This document shows positions 53,998 to 63,114 of a DNA stretch of 64,000 bases, piece after piece; within the stretch, counting starts at the first letter, position 1; each line of letters opens with the position of its first letter. The position numbers and the translations under genes are program-made. The stretch lies in NCBI RefSeq assembly GCF_902859945.1, contig NZ_CADIKL010000031.1, forward strand, positions 1 to 64,000, given 5' to 3'. This DNA comes from Paraburkholderia caffeinitolerans. Its GTDB lineage: Bacteria; Pseudomonadota; Gammaproteobacteria; Burkholderiales; Burkholderiaceae. Below the pieces are notes generated by a model. That model did not search any database, was not told where the DNA came from, and saw only the letters and a list, made by a program, of their open reading frames with translations.

Positions 53998-54057
53998 TCA
54001 ACCCACCACATTTATGAAGGTTGCGGGAGCGGGTGCTGCCGACTGCTTGTTCGTCAT
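53998..54057 (-). CDS. 19-codon upstream ORF with strong ribosome site
   Basis: ATG 54057 has AGGAGA six bases upstream (54069-54064), the best ribosome site in this region. It encodes MTNKQSAAPAPATFINVVG and stops with TGA at 54000-53998, two bases before the oxidoreductase ATG. It may be a translated leader that couples ribosomes to the next gene. Alternatively it may be the original N terminus separated by a frameshift; its Ala/Pro-rich sequence has no known domain. Confidence 0.45.
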   Translation of the reverse strand: MTNKQSAAPAPATFINVVG

Positions 54058-54308
54058 GCTTTGTCTCCTGTCTTCATTTTTTCGCTCTGTTGGAAAAATT
54101 CTAGGCAGACGCGCTTGGCCCAGGTAGAGCCAGTGGCCTGGTATCGCTTGGTACAGCGCGAGAAAACTGCACGACGTATTCGGGTAATCCGCTACATAAC
54201 GGCTTGAACTTTTTGTCGATACTGAAAAAAGGCTGGAAAACTCGAACAATTCGTTTCATTTTCGCGCATGCCGCTGGTCGCGGCGGGCGCGCCTCAAGGA
54301 GGAGACCG

Positions 54309-55160
54309 ATGCGCAGCACAGCGCCAGAGAGCGCACAAAACAGCGCACAAAGCAGCGCCCCTGCTCTGCGCGAAGAATCGGCGACCGACGACGCTCGTGT
54401 GCTGCGCGCGCTCGTGGTGCTCGAGCAACTGGCGTCCGCGGGCCAGCCGTACACGCTCTCGCAGTTGTCCGCGCGGCTGCATATTCCGAAGGCGACGCTG
54501 CTGCGGCTCATCGATTCGCTGGAAGCGCGCGGCTACGTGATCCACATGCCCGATTCGCGCGGGCACGACCGCAGCATCGCGCTGGGCCCACGCGCGGCGC
54601 AGCTCGCGCTCGCCACGCTCGCCAACAACACCTTCACGCGCTCGTGCCGCGTGCTGCTGCGCGCACTGGTGGAAACGCTCGGCGAAACCTGCAATCTGAC
54701 CGCGCTCGACGGCGACCGCGTGCTCTACATCGAGCGCGTCGAAACGGCGGAGCCGTTGCGCATGGAGATGCGTCCAGGCATGCACGTGCCGCTGCACTGC
54801 ACTGCGAGCGGCAAGCTGTTTCTCTCGCAGATGACGGTGCTCGAGCGCAACACGCTGCTCGAACGCCTCGTGCTGACCAAGATGACGCATCGCACCCTGA
54901 CGACCCCGAAGGCGCTCGCGGCCGAGCTCGAACAACTGGCGGTGCGCGGCATCGGCATCGACAACGAAGAGTTCGTGCGTGGCATGGTCGCGATTGCGGT
55001 GCCGGTGCGCGAGCCCGGCAGCAAGCGCGTGCTCGCCGCGCTCGCGGTGCATGCGCCCACCGCGCGCGCGACGCTTGAAGAACTGCTGGAGTCCGTGGAG
55101 TACATGAAGCAAACGGCGAGCAAGCTCGCACCGCTGCTCCAGGGCCTGTCGCTGCCATGA
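54309..55160 (+). CDS. IclR-family transcriptional regulator
   Basis: 283 aa from ATG 54309, which has AAGGAGGAGA upstream; an ATG at 54204 in the same frame lacks this. Winged helix at about 25-90 (VLRALVVLEQLASAGQPYTLSQLSARLHIPKATLLRLIDSLEARGYV), then the IclR effector domain (MRPGMHVPLHCTASGKLFLSQM, GIGIDNEEFVRGMVAIAVPV). It is divergent from the FAD oxidase-permease-CobST operon and upstream of a GMC enzyme gene, so it may control both. CGAA-CAA-TTCG at 54243-54253 is a weak candidate operator. Confidence 0.92.
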   Translation: MRSTAPESAQNSAQSSAPALREESATDDARVLRALVVLEQLASAGQPYTLSQLSARLHIPKATLLRLIDSLEARGYVIHMPDSRGHDRSIALGPRAAQLALATLANNTFTRSCRVLLRALVETLGETCNLTALDGDRVLYIERVETAEPLRMEMRPGMHVPLHCTASGKLFLSQMTVLERNTLLERLVLTKMTHRTLTTPKALAAELEQLAVRGIGIDNEEFVRGMVAIAVPVREPGSKRVLAALAVHAPTARATLEELLESVEYMKQTASKLAPLLQGLSLP

Positions 55161-55358
55161 GCGGGCGTTGGCGCGCTGCCACTTCGGCGGCGAAGCATCC
55201 GTCCCGCGCAATGGACTTCTGATTCCGTTTCGGCAATTTCCGTTTCACTTTCGCCCTGCGCGCACGATCGGCGCTTGCGGTCGTCCTTCCCATCCCCGAC
55301 ATTGATCCGAAAACAGCGGCGCATCATGCCGCTCCGGGATTTCGAGGAGACGGGATTC

Positions 55359-57008
55359 ATGGACCACGAGGTCGACTACCTGATCGTCGGCGCCGGATCG
55401 GCCGGGTGCGTGCTTGCCAACCGGCTCAGCGCCGACCCGCGCAACGCCGTGCTGCTGCTCGAAGCGGGCGGCGAGGACAACAATCCGTGGATTCACGTGC
55501 CGGTCGGCTATTTCAAGACCATGCACGACCCCAAGCTCGACTGGTGCTATCGCACGGAAGCGGACGAAGCCGTGGCCGGCCGCCAGATCGACTGGCCGCG
55601 CGGCAAGGTGCTGGGCGGATCGAGCTCGCTCAATGGCCTGCTCTATGTGCGCGGCCAGCGCGAGGACTACGATCGATGGGCGGCGCTGGGCAATCGCGGC
55701 TGGAGTTACGCCGAAATCCTCCCTTACTTCAAGAAGTCCGAAGATCAGGAGCGCGGAGCGAACGCCTGGCACGGCGTGGGCGGCCCGCTCAAGGTGTCCG
55801 ACCTGCGCTTGCGCCGGCCCATCGCCGATCATTTCATCGCGGCCGCGCAGGAAACCGGCATCCCGTTCAACGACGACTACAACGGCGCGGTCCAGGAGGG
55901 CGTGGGCTACTTCCAGCAGACGGCGTACAAGGGCTTTCGATGGAGCACCGCGAAGGGCTTTCTCAAGCCCGCGCGCAAACGCAGCAATCTGATCGTCGAA
56001 ACGCGCGCGCAAGCGTGCCGGATTCTGTTCGAAGGACGCCGCGCGGTGGGCGTGGAGTATTTGCAGGGCGGCTGCGCCAAGCGCGCGCGGGCGCGCGTCG
56101 AGGTCATTCTCGCCTCCGGTGCGATCGGCTCGCCGCAGCTTCTTCAGCAGTCGGGCGTTGGCCCCTCGCGCGTGCTGAACAAGGCGGGCGTGCCCGTGCT
56201 GCACGACCTGGCCGGCGTGGGCCAGAACCTCCAGGACCATCTGCAGGTGCGGCTCGTGTTCCGCACGCGCGAACGCACGCTCAACGACGAGGTCAACAAC
56301 CCGCTGCGCAAGGCGTGGATCGGCTTGCAGTACGCACTCTGGCGCACTGGGCCGCTCACGCTGGCCGCGAGCCAGGTGGCGATTTTCACGCGCTCGAATC
56401 CCACGGTCGAGCGCCCGGACATCCAGTTCCACATGCAGCCGCTGAGCGCCGACAAGCCGGGCCAGGGCGCACACCCCTTCTCGGCGTTCACGGCGTCGGT
56501 CTGCCAGCTTCGGCCCCATAGCCGGGGCAGCGTGGAAATCGCCTCGGCCGACCCACTCCAGTACCCCGCGATTCGCGCCAACTATTTGTCCGATCCGCGC
56601 GACCACCCGGTCGTGATCGGCGGCATTCGGGTGGCGCGCCGCATCGCCGCCGCGCCTTCGCTCGCGCCTCAGATCATCTCCGAGTTCGTGCCGGGCGAGC
56701 AGTACCAGAGCGATGACGAATTGCTGGACGCCGCGCGCCGCTTCAGCCAGTCGATCTATCACCCCGCCGGCACCTGCAAGATGGGCCGCGACGCGATGGC
56801 GGTCGTGGACGAACGACTGCGCGTGCATGGCATCGCCGCGCTGCGGGTGGTCGACGCATCGATCATGCCAGAGCTTGTGTCCGGCAACACCAACGCCCCC
56901 GTGATCATGATCGCGGAGAAAGCCGCGGACATGATTCTCGAAGACCACCCAGCCCTCGCCGTGCCGCAACACGAGTACGCCGAAGCCCATCACGAATCAC
57001 ATCATTGA
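55359..57008 (+). CDS. GMC-family oxidoreductase, choline/alcohol dehydrogenase-like
   Basis: 549 aa from ATG 55359 (MDHEVDYLIVGAGSAGCVLANRL), which has GAGGAGA eight bases upstream. GMC signatures are GKVLGGSSSLNGLLYVRGQ and ASGAIGSPQLLQQSGVG; the active site is in YHPAGTCKMGRDAM and NTNAPVIMIAEKAADM. It oxidises an alcohol to an aldehyde with FAD. Distinct from the GMC gene at 30.3 kb, being closer to the general alcohol dehydrogenase branch. No ALDH is next to it. Between the IclR stop and this start (198 bp) I saw no gene. Confidence 0.92.
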   Translation: MDHEVDYLIVGAGSAGCVLANRLSADPRNAVLLLEAGGEDNNPWIHVPVGYFKTMHDPKLDWCYRTEADEAVAGRQIDWPRGKVLGGSSSLNGLLYVRGQREDYDRWAALGNRGWSYAEILPYFKKSEDQERGANAWHGVGGPLKVSDLRLRRPIADHFIAAAQETGIPFNDDYNGAVQEGVGYFQQTAYKGFRWSTAKGFLKPARKRSNLIVETRAQACRILFEGRRAVGVEYLQGGCAKRARARVEVILASGAIGSPQLLQQSGVGPSRVLNKAGVPVLHDLAGVGQNLQDHLQVRLVFRTRERTLNDEVNNPLRKAWIGLQYALWRTGPLTLAASQVAIFTRSNPTVERPDIQFHMQPLSADKPGQGAHPFSAFTASVCQLRPHSRGSVEIASADPLQYPAIRANYLSDPRDHPVVIGGIRVARRIAAAPSLAPQIISEFVPGEQYQSDDELLDAARRFSQSIYHPAGTCKMGRDAMAVVDERLRVHGIAALRVVDASIMPELVSGNTNAPVIMIAEKAADMILEDHPALAVPQHEYAEAHHESHH

Positions 57009-57088
57009 AGCAAGCAGGTGCAGTAGAACCACGCAAGCCAAGCCATAAATAAAGGATCACTAACGAATAAGCCGGCATTTCAAGGAAC

Positions 57089-57106
57089 CGCACCGCACCC
57101 GGTGCG
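57089..57106 (+). other. short hairpin before the MFS ribosome site
   Basis: CGCACCG (57089-57095), loop CACC, CGGTGCG (57100-57106) lies just before AAAGGAG (57112-57118). It could block or stabilise the 5' side of the MFS coding mRNA. No T run. Confidence 0.35.
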
Positions 57107-57126
57107 CCCACAAAGGAGATAGCCTT

Positions 57127-58446
57127 ATGAACGCATTGCCCCGCACCGACGCCAGGCAGATGAGGCGCGTGGTCGTCGCGAGCCTGATTGGCGCGACGAT
57201 CGAGTGGTACGACTTTTTCCTCTACGGCGTGGTCGCCGGCATCGTGTTCAACAAGCTGTATTTCCCGAGCGGCGATCCGCTCATTTCGACCATGCTCGCG
57301 TACGGCACCTTCGCGGTGGGCTTCCTGAGCCGCCCGCTCGGCGGCATCGTGTTCGGCCACTTCGGCGACCGGCTCGGGCGCAAGAGCATGCTGATCCTGA
57401 CGCTTTCGATCATGGGCGTCGCGACAGTGCTGATCGGCGCCGTGCCGACCTTCGCGCAGATCGGCCTGTGGGCGCCCGCGCTGCTGCTGATTCTGCGCGT
57501 CGCGCAGGGGCTCGGTCTTGGCGGCGAATGGGGCGGCGCGGTGCTGATGTCGTTCGAGTACGCGCCCGAGGGCAAGCGCGGCTTCTATGCGAGCATTCCG
57601 CAAATCGGCCTCGCGATCGGGCTGTGCCTGGCCTCCGGCGTGGTCGCGCTGCTTTCGTCGACGCTCAGCAATGCGCAGTTTCTCGCCTGGGGCTGGCGGC
57701 TCGCGTTCTTCCTTTCGTTCGCGCTCGTGGCCATCGGCATGTATATCCGCTTGCGCGTGCTGGAAACGCCCGAGTTCGAACGCGTGAAGCAGCAAGGCGC
57801 GGAGATTCGCGTGCCGATTGCCGAGGTGCTCGGCCGCTATCCCGGCAACGTGATCGCGGGCATGGGCGCGCGCTTTATCGACGGCGTGTTCTTCAACGTG
57901 TTCGCCGTCTTCACGATTGCCTACCTCACGCAGACCATCAAGCTCTCGCGCACCGACGCGCTGCTCGCCGTGATGGCCGCCGCCTTCACGATGATCTTCA
58001 CGATTCCGTTCTTCGGCCGCCTCTCGGATCGCTTCGGCAGAACGCGCATTTACTTCTGGGGCTCGCTGTTCACGGGCTTCTCGTCGTTCTTCGGCTTCTG
58101 GCTCATGAAGCACAGCGGCGGCTCGCCCGTGCTCGTGTGGATCGCCGTGATCATTCCGCTCGGCGTGATCTACGCTTCGGTGTACGGGCCGGAAGCGGCG
58201 CTGTTCGCGGAGCTGTTCGATGCGAATGTGCGCTACTCCGGCATCTCGTTCGTCTACCAGTTCTCCGGCATCTTCGCGAGCGGCATCAGCCCGATCATCG
58301 CGACGTGGCTGTTGCAGCGCAACGGCGGCGATCCGTGGCTCATCTGTGTCTATACGATGTTCGCGGGTCTCGTGAGCGCGCTTTCGGCTGCCTGGATGGG
58401 CCGCCACCGCCATTCGCGGCACATGGCGATGAGCGGAGCGCAGTGA
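57127..58446 (+). CDS. MFS transporter, metabolite:H+ symporter (MHS) family
   Basis: 439 aa, 12 membrane segments. RRVVVASLIGATIEWYDFFLYGVVAGIVFNKLYFP is the MHS N-terminal signature, and GHFGDRLGRKSMLILTLSIMG and GEWGGAVLMSFEYAPEGKRGFYASIPQIG follow. Relatives carry shikimate, proline/betaine, citrate or alpha-ketoglutarate. It lies 118 bp after the GMC gene on the same strand and probably imports its substrate or a related acid. Ends 19 bp before the convergent GTPase gene. Confidence 0.92.
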   Translation: MNALPRTDARQMRRVVVASLIGATIEWYDFFLYGVVAGIVFNKLYFPSGDPLISTMLAYGTFAVGFLSRPLGGIVFGHFGDRLGRKSMLILTLSIMGVATVLIGAVPTFAQIGLWAPALLLILRVAQGLGLGGEWGGAVLMSFEYAPEGKRGFYASIPQIGLAIGLCLASGVVALLSSTLSNAQFLAWGWRLAFFLSFALVAIGMYIRLRVLETPEFERVKQQGAEIRVPIAEVLGRYPGNVIAGMGARFIDGVFFNVFAVFTIAYLTQTIKLSRTDALLAVMAAAFTMIFTIPFFGRLSDRFGRTRIYFWGSLFTGFSSFFGFWLMKHSGGSPVLVWIAVIIPLGVIYASVYGPEAALFAELFDANVRYSGISFVYQFSGIFASGISPIIATWLLQRNGGDPWLICVYTMFAGLVSALSAAWMGRHRHSRHMAMSGAQ

Positions 58447-58465
58447 GCGGTATCAGTGACTGGCT

Positions 58466-59515
58466 TTAGTGATTGGCTTCAATGAGCGTGTGCCGCGCAG
58501 TCCGGCGGCATGCGAGCAGCCCGTCGCGCAAGATTGATTCGGTTTCCGAATCGATAAAACCGATGAAGACGAGCACGCCCTCTCCGCATTCCCCACCTCC
58601 CGCCGCCTGCTCACCCTGGGTAGGCGGCGTCATGCGCAGCCGGCGGGCCGCGACCTGGCACACGCGCGTGCTGATGCAGCCATCGGCATCGGCCACGCGC
58701 ACGAAGCCCTTCGCGCGCAGGATCGTGCGCGGCAGCGCCTTGAGCCACGCACGCAGGCGCGCCTTGTCCAGCACCTCGGGCACGGCCAGCGTCACGCTCG
58801 CGAAAGTGGGAAATACGCCGGCGTTGGTCCCAATCGGCTGGTGCTGCCAGCGCCTCGCATCGGCGAGCGCGCGCGTTTGCGGCACGCTCGCGTCGAACAG
58901 CAGCGCGGGCGGCACGCGTCCATGATCGGCGGCTATGACGATGTCGGTGGCCGCGAGCGCGCGCACGTCCGAGACGGTGCGCTCGCGCGACTCGGGCGCC
59001 ACGAGGTCGAGTTTCGTGACGATCACCGCGCTCGCGCTGTCGATCTGCTGCTGCGCCATCGCGCCCACCAACGGATCGACCAGCGTGCGCACGAGTTCGG
59101 GCGCGTCCACGACCACCAGCACGGCAGTGAGGCGAAACGCGCCGTTGAGCAAGCCCACCTGGGCGATCTTCGCCGGGTCCGACACGCCGCTCGCCTCGAT
59201 CAGCAGCAGGTCTGGCCGCTCCTCGCGCGCGGCCAGGCGCGCGAGCGCGTCGGCGAGCGCGCCGCCGATCGTGCAGCAAATGCAGCCGTTGTCGAGCTCG
59301 ATCACGTCGTCGCTGCGCGCGCGAATGAGCCGGCCGTCGATGTTCACCGCGCCGAAGTCGTTCACGAGCACCGCGATGCGCTTGCCGTGCGGCGCCTCCA
59401 GCAAATGATTGACCACCGTGGTCTTGCCCGCGCCGAGATAGCCGCCGATCACCGCGAGGTCGATCGGTGCGCGTGCACTCGATGGTGGGTCACGGTCGCT
59501 CAGGCGGGCGTTCAT
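58466..59515 (-). CDS. COG0523/CobW-type GTPase metallochaperone
   Basis: 349 aa from ATG 59515. P-loop GGYLGAGKTT is at 24-33 and the metal-binding CxCC motif at C78-I-C80-C81 (LDNGCICCTIGGAL). VTKLDLV is the guanine-specificity motif and a CobW C-terminal domain follows. Family members load zinc, cobalt or nickel onto client enzymes using GTP. Its start overlaps the amidohydrolase stop (ATGA), so that likely metalloenzyme is the obvious client (inference). Confidence 0.92.
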   Translation of the reverse strand: MNARLSDRDPPSSARAPIDLAVIGGYLGAGKTTVVNHLLEAPHGKRIAVLVNDFGAVNIDGRLIRARSDDVIELDNGCICCTIGGALADALARLAAREERPDLLLIEASGVSDPAKIAQVGLLNGAFRLTAVLVVVDAPELVRTLVDPLVGAMAQQQIDSASAVIVTKLDLVAPESRERTVSDVRALAATDIVIAADHGRVPPALLFDASVPQTRALADARRWQHQPIGTNAGVFPTFASVTLAVPEVLDKARLRAWLKALPRTILRAKGFVRVADADGCISTRVCQVAARRLRMTPPTQGEQAAGGGECGEGVLVFIGFIDSETESILRDGLLACRRTARHTLIEANH

Positions 59516-61200
59516 GATCGTGGGGCGCGCATGATGCGCCCACCGAGCACCGTGCCCCACACCGGCACGTCCTTCAGGCGCTCGGGCGCGCAGGTACTGG
59601 GATCTTCGTCGAGCACCGCGAAATCGGCGAACTTGCCCACCTCGATGCTGCCGATCAGATGATCGAGCCGTAGCGTATAAGCCGCGCCCAGCGTGATCGC
59701 ATGCAGCGCCTCATCGACGGTGATTCGCTCCGCCTCGCCCAGCACGCGCCCCGACGCCGTCTCGCGCCGCACCGCGCACCATGCCGTAAACAGCGGGCTC
59801 AATGCCGTGATGGGCGCATCCGAATGCAGCGCGTAAGGAATGCCCATGCGCTGCGCCGAGCCGGCCGGGTCCATGCGGTTGGCGCGGTCCGGGCCCATAG
59901 TCTGGCTGTAGTGCGCGTCGCCCCAGTAGTAGATGTGGTTCGCGAACAGGTTCACGCACAGGCCAAGCGTGCGGATGCGCCGCAATTGCGCGGCATCCGC
60001 CATCTGGCAGTGCTGCAGCGTGTGCCGGTGATCGGGCCGCGGATGCCGCGCGAGCAGCGTTGCGAGCGCGTCGATCACGACCTCGGTGGCTTCGTCGCCG
60101 TTGGTGTGAATATGCAGTTGCAGCCCCGCGCAATGGTACGGCTCGAACACGTCGACCAGTTGCTCCGGCGGAATCAGCCACAGGCCGTTGGGCTGCCCGC
60201 CCGCGTAGCCGGGCCAGCGCACGCGCGCCGTGAAGCCCTGGATCGAACCGTCGACGATGAACTTCACCGGGCCAAAGCGCAGTTTGTCGGTATTGCCCTT
60301 GATCGCCTCCAGCACGCCGGCCGCGCCTTGCGCGGGATTGCGCTGCGGCGCGAACGCGGGCACGATGCGCACCGGGTAGTCGGGGTCGGCGGTCACGCTT
60401 TGCAAGGTCTCGTTGCCGAGCGGCGAGAGATCGTTCACGAGATCGGTTGCCGTGGTGACGCCCGCGAGTTGCGCGACGCGGCCGAAATTCCAGACCGCGT
60501 GCGGCTTTTCGCTGGCCGCGATGGCGAGCTTGCCGCCAATCACCTGGTAGACCGGGAACATCGCGGCAAACTCTTGAAGCTCGCCCGTCGGCTGGCCTTG
60601 AGCGTCGTGCGCGATGCCGTCCACGTCGGTGTCCTCGTCGATGCCCGCTAGCACGAGCATCGCGCTGTTCACGTTCATCAAGTGCACGCTCGCATGAAGG
60701 ATCGCGATCGGGCGGCTGGCCGTGACCGTGTCGAGTTCGCGCGTGGTGAGGCGCGACGCGCCGAAGTAGATCGGATCGAAGCCCCACGCGAGCAAGGGGC
60801 CCTCGTCGTTGGCGTCGGTCATCGCGCGCTCGGCTTGCGAGAGACGCTCGAGCACCGCGTCGAGCGTGCGCAGACCGCGCCACAGCGTGCCGTCCGGGCC
60901 GCGGCGATCGTAATAGCCCACGTAGACCGCGTCCCACACCGCGCCTTCCATCAGGTGGCAGTGCCCTTCCACGAGACCGGGCATCAATACCTTGTCGCGC
61001 AGCGTGTCGTCGCGGGTGCAGGCGCTGTACTGCGTCTCCCAGCGCGCGGCGTCTTCGCTCGTGCCGACCGCGAGAATGCGGCCCTCTCGCACGGCCACAT
61101 GCGTCGCATGCGGCTGGGCGGGATTGAGCGTGAGAATGCGGCGCGCCGGGAAAACCGTGACGGGCGCAGACGACGTGGAAGACGATGCGTGCGGATTCAT
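59512..61200 (-). CDS. amidohydrolase family protein (Amidohydro_3 type)
   Basis: 562 aa from ATG 61200; an in-frame start at 61212 is possible. Metal-dependent hydrolase fold. The HxH metal site is in MPGLVEGHCHLMEGAVW, and LQLHIHTNGDEATEVVIDAL, HTLQHCQMAD and ALHSDAPITALSPLFTAW supply the later histidines and catalytic Asp. These YtcJ-like enzymes hydrolyse amides, ureas or formamides, and the substrate is unknown. No signal peptide. Coupled to a COG0523 chaperone, and it follows a symporter gene by 15 bp. Confidence 0.9.
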   Translation of the reverse strand: MNPHASSSTSSAPVTVFPARRILTLNPAQPHATHVAVREGRILAVGTSEDAARWETQYSACTRDDTLRDKVLMPGLVEGHCHLMEGAVWDAVYVGYYDRRGPDGTLWRGLRTLDAVLERLSQAERAMTDANDEGPLLAWGFDPIYFGASRLTTRELDTVTASRPIAILHASVHLMNVNSAMLVLAGIDEDTDVDGIAHDAQGQPTGELQEFAAMFPVYQVIGGKLAIAASEKPHAVWNFGRVAQLAGVTTATDLVNDLSPLGNETLQSVTADPDYPVRIVPAFAPQRNPAQGAAGVLEAIKGNTDKLRFGPVKFIVDGSIQGFTARVRWPGYAGGQPNGLWLIPPEQLVDVFEPYHCAGLQLHIHTNGDEATEVVIDALATLLARHPRPDHRHTLQHCQMADAAQLRRIRTLGLCVNLFANHIYYWGDAHYSQTMGPDRANRMDPAGSAQRMGIPYALHSDAPITALSPLFTAWCAVRRETASGRVLGEAERITVDEALHAITLGAAYTLRLDHLIGSIEVGKFADFAVLDEDPSTCAPERLKDVPVWGTVLGGRIMRAPRS

Positions 61201-61215
61201 TGAGAGGCTCAACTC

Positions 61216-62628
61216 CTATGAATGATGGTGAAGCGAATCGGGCATGGCATAGCGGTCGCCGGACGGGCGCATCAGGATATGCGCGACGAACACCACCAGC
61301 ACGTTCACGCCAAGGCACACGAGCCCGAGATTGATGCCGCCGAAGCCGAGGTGCAGCATATAGCACACGATCGCGAGCACCTGGCCGCAGACGATGCCGG
61401 CCGCCACCGCGCCGGGCCGCACGCGGCGCCGGGCGAGCAGGATCAGCATGCCGGGGAGGAACTGCGTGATGCCGTAATACGTCAGGTTGATGAGCAGGAG
61501 CATGAGGTTGGGCGTGAGCAGCGTGGTGGCGATCGACACCATCAGGTACGCCACGATCACGAATTTCGCCGCGCGCTTCTGGCGCGTCTCGGGCAGGTTC
61601 GGGATGAGATTGCGCGTGACGATCGGACCGATCGCGAGACAGATGCCGGCCAGCACGAGCAGCCCCGAGAGCGCCGCGCCCGCCGCGACGAGACCGATCA
61701 GCCAGTCGGGGAGCAGATGGACGACGGCCGCGAAGAAGGCGTCATTGGGCGAGGCGAGCTTGAGGTTCGCGCTGATCGCGTAGTACGAGGCCACCACGAG
61801 GAACGGGTACATCAGCATGTAGAGCGGCATCGCGATCTGGGTGCGGCGGATCGTGTTCGGCCCGCGCGCCGTGAAGAAGCCTTGCGCCGCGAACGGCATC
61901 ATGTAGAAGCCGAGCGCCTGGAACAGCATCGTACTCATCGAAAAGCGCAGCTGCGGCGTGGTCATGGCGTTGCTCACCTGATGGCTCGCCGCATGAAAGA
62001 CCTCGTGCGTGCCGCCCGCCATCCAGGCGGCGGCCACGCCTGTCACGACAATCGCGAGCAGCATGAGGATGTCTTTCAGCACGGCGATCCACGCGGAGGC
62101 GCGCACGCCGGAAATGGCGATATAGGTGAAGGCGAGCGCCGCGCAGACCACGATCAGCCAGAGCGGCTGAACGTGCCAGCCGAGCCCCTTGAGCGCCGCG
62201 ACCAGGCCCGTGAATTGCAGCTCGCCCCACGGAATCAGAAACAGGATCGATGAGCCCGCAACGATCAGTTCGAGCGCGCGGCTGCGGTAGTGACCTTTGA
62301 ACAGATCCGCCTGCGTAATGGCGTTGTGCTCCTTGCCGATTTCCCAGATGCGCGGCCCGATGAAATAGCCAATGGGATAGGCCAGCAGGATATAGCCGAG
62401 AAACCAGACGCCATAGGTCGGCCCCTTGGCGTAGATGCCGCCCGGAAAGCCGACCATCGTCCCGATGCTGTAGATCTCGCCGGCCGTCAGGAAGAACACG
62501 AGCGCGGTGCCGAACTGGCGCGACGCGACGAAGAAGTCGTGCACGCTCTGCTTGCCGTGGCCGCGCCGGGAACGAATGGCGAGATACAGCGAAAACGCGA
62601 TCAGAAGCGAGAAAACGAGTGTGGACAT
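61216..62628 (-). CDS. sodium:solute symporter family transporter
   Basis: 470 aa SSS carrier with about 13 membrane segments. SVHDFFVASRQFGTALVFFLTAGEIYSIGTMVGFPGGIYAKGPTYG and ILFLIPWGELQFTGLVAALKGLG are family landmarks. It lies between a DUF3311 gene (120 bp upstream) and the amidohydrolase, so it likely brings in the amidohydrolase substrate. Less similar to the symporter at 16.7 kb than the two share with the family in general. Confidence 0.9.
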   Translation of the reverse strand: MSTLVFSLLIAFSLYLAIRSRRGHGKQSVHDFFVASRQFGTALVFFLTAGEIYSIGTMVGFPGGIYAKGPTYGVWFLGYILLAYPIGYFIGPRIWEIGKEHNAITQADLFKGHYRSRALELIVAGSSILFLIPWGELQFTGLVAALKGLGWHVQPLWLIVVCAALAFTYIAISGVRASAWIAVLKDILMLLAIVVTGVAAAWMAGGTHEVFHAASHQVSNAMTTPQLRFSMSTMLFQALGFYMMPFAAQGFFTARGPNTIRRTQIAMPLYMLMYPFLVVASYYAISANLKLASPNDAFFAAVVHLLPDWLIGLVAAGAALSGLLVLAGICLAIGPIVTRNLIPNLPETRQKRAAKFVIVAYLMVSIATTLLTPNLMLLLINLTYYGITQFLPGMLILLARRRVRPGAVAAGIVCGQVLAIVCYMLHLGFGGINLGLVCLGVNVLVVFVAHILMRPSGDRYAMPDSLHHHS

Positions 62629-62748
62629 GCGCGGCTCTCCAGGGTGGAGACGGTGGGATGGGCGGCGGAGTGGACGACGGCGTACAGCGCCGCTTTGTGC
62701 GGCTAACTGCGTGACCGGCTGCCCGGCTGAGAGGCGCTAGTGCTCGCG

Positions 62749-62952
62749 CTAGCTTTCGTTCGCGTAGCGGTGCCGGTCAAAGAAGTGCCAGCAGAAGAAC
62801 AGGCAGCCGGAGGTCAGGACAAACCAGCTGAAAATCCACGCGTAGATGAAGGGCACGCCGAAGACGTAGCGGTCCGGCTGCGCCGCCACCCAGGGCAGCG
62901 CGCCGATGACGCCCAGAAAAGGAAGGCCGATTCCGATCAGATACCTGAGCAT
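62749..62952 (-). CDS. small DUF3311-type membrane protein
   Basis: 67 aa from ATG 62952, which has AAGGAGA upstream. It is essentially two membrane helices: MLRYLIGIGLPFLGVIGALPWV and PFIYAWIFSWFVLTSGCLFFCWHFFD. Typical short DUF3311 protein encoded before an SSS symporter. The reading frame runs 44 codons further upstream but the ribosome site fixes the short form. Second such pair in the window. Confidence 0.85.
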   Translation of the reverse strand: MLRYLIGIGLPFLGVIGALPWVAAQPDRYVFGVPFIYAWIFSWFVLTSGCLFFCWHFFDRHRYANES

Positions 62953-63114
62953 CCTTGTCTCCTTTGGGGCTTTGGCGCTCGGCCTCATCCCGGGCAAAGC
63001 GCATCGAGCCAACTGGTTGCTTCGAGTATCAGTCGTCAAAAACGGGTACGGATAGTGCCAGATGGGGACTATCGATGAGTCCAATTTCCACGCCGCTATA
63101 CCAGCGCCACGTCC

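Noticed and set aside
55245..56993. 582-codon minus-strand open frame
   Set aside because: Antisense of the second GMC oxidoreductase; no family resemblance.
58455..58479. Tandem AGTGAYTGGCTT repeat at the MFS/GTPase convergence
   Set aside because: Two imperfect 12-bp copies only, overlapping a stop codon; probably a replication slip without function.
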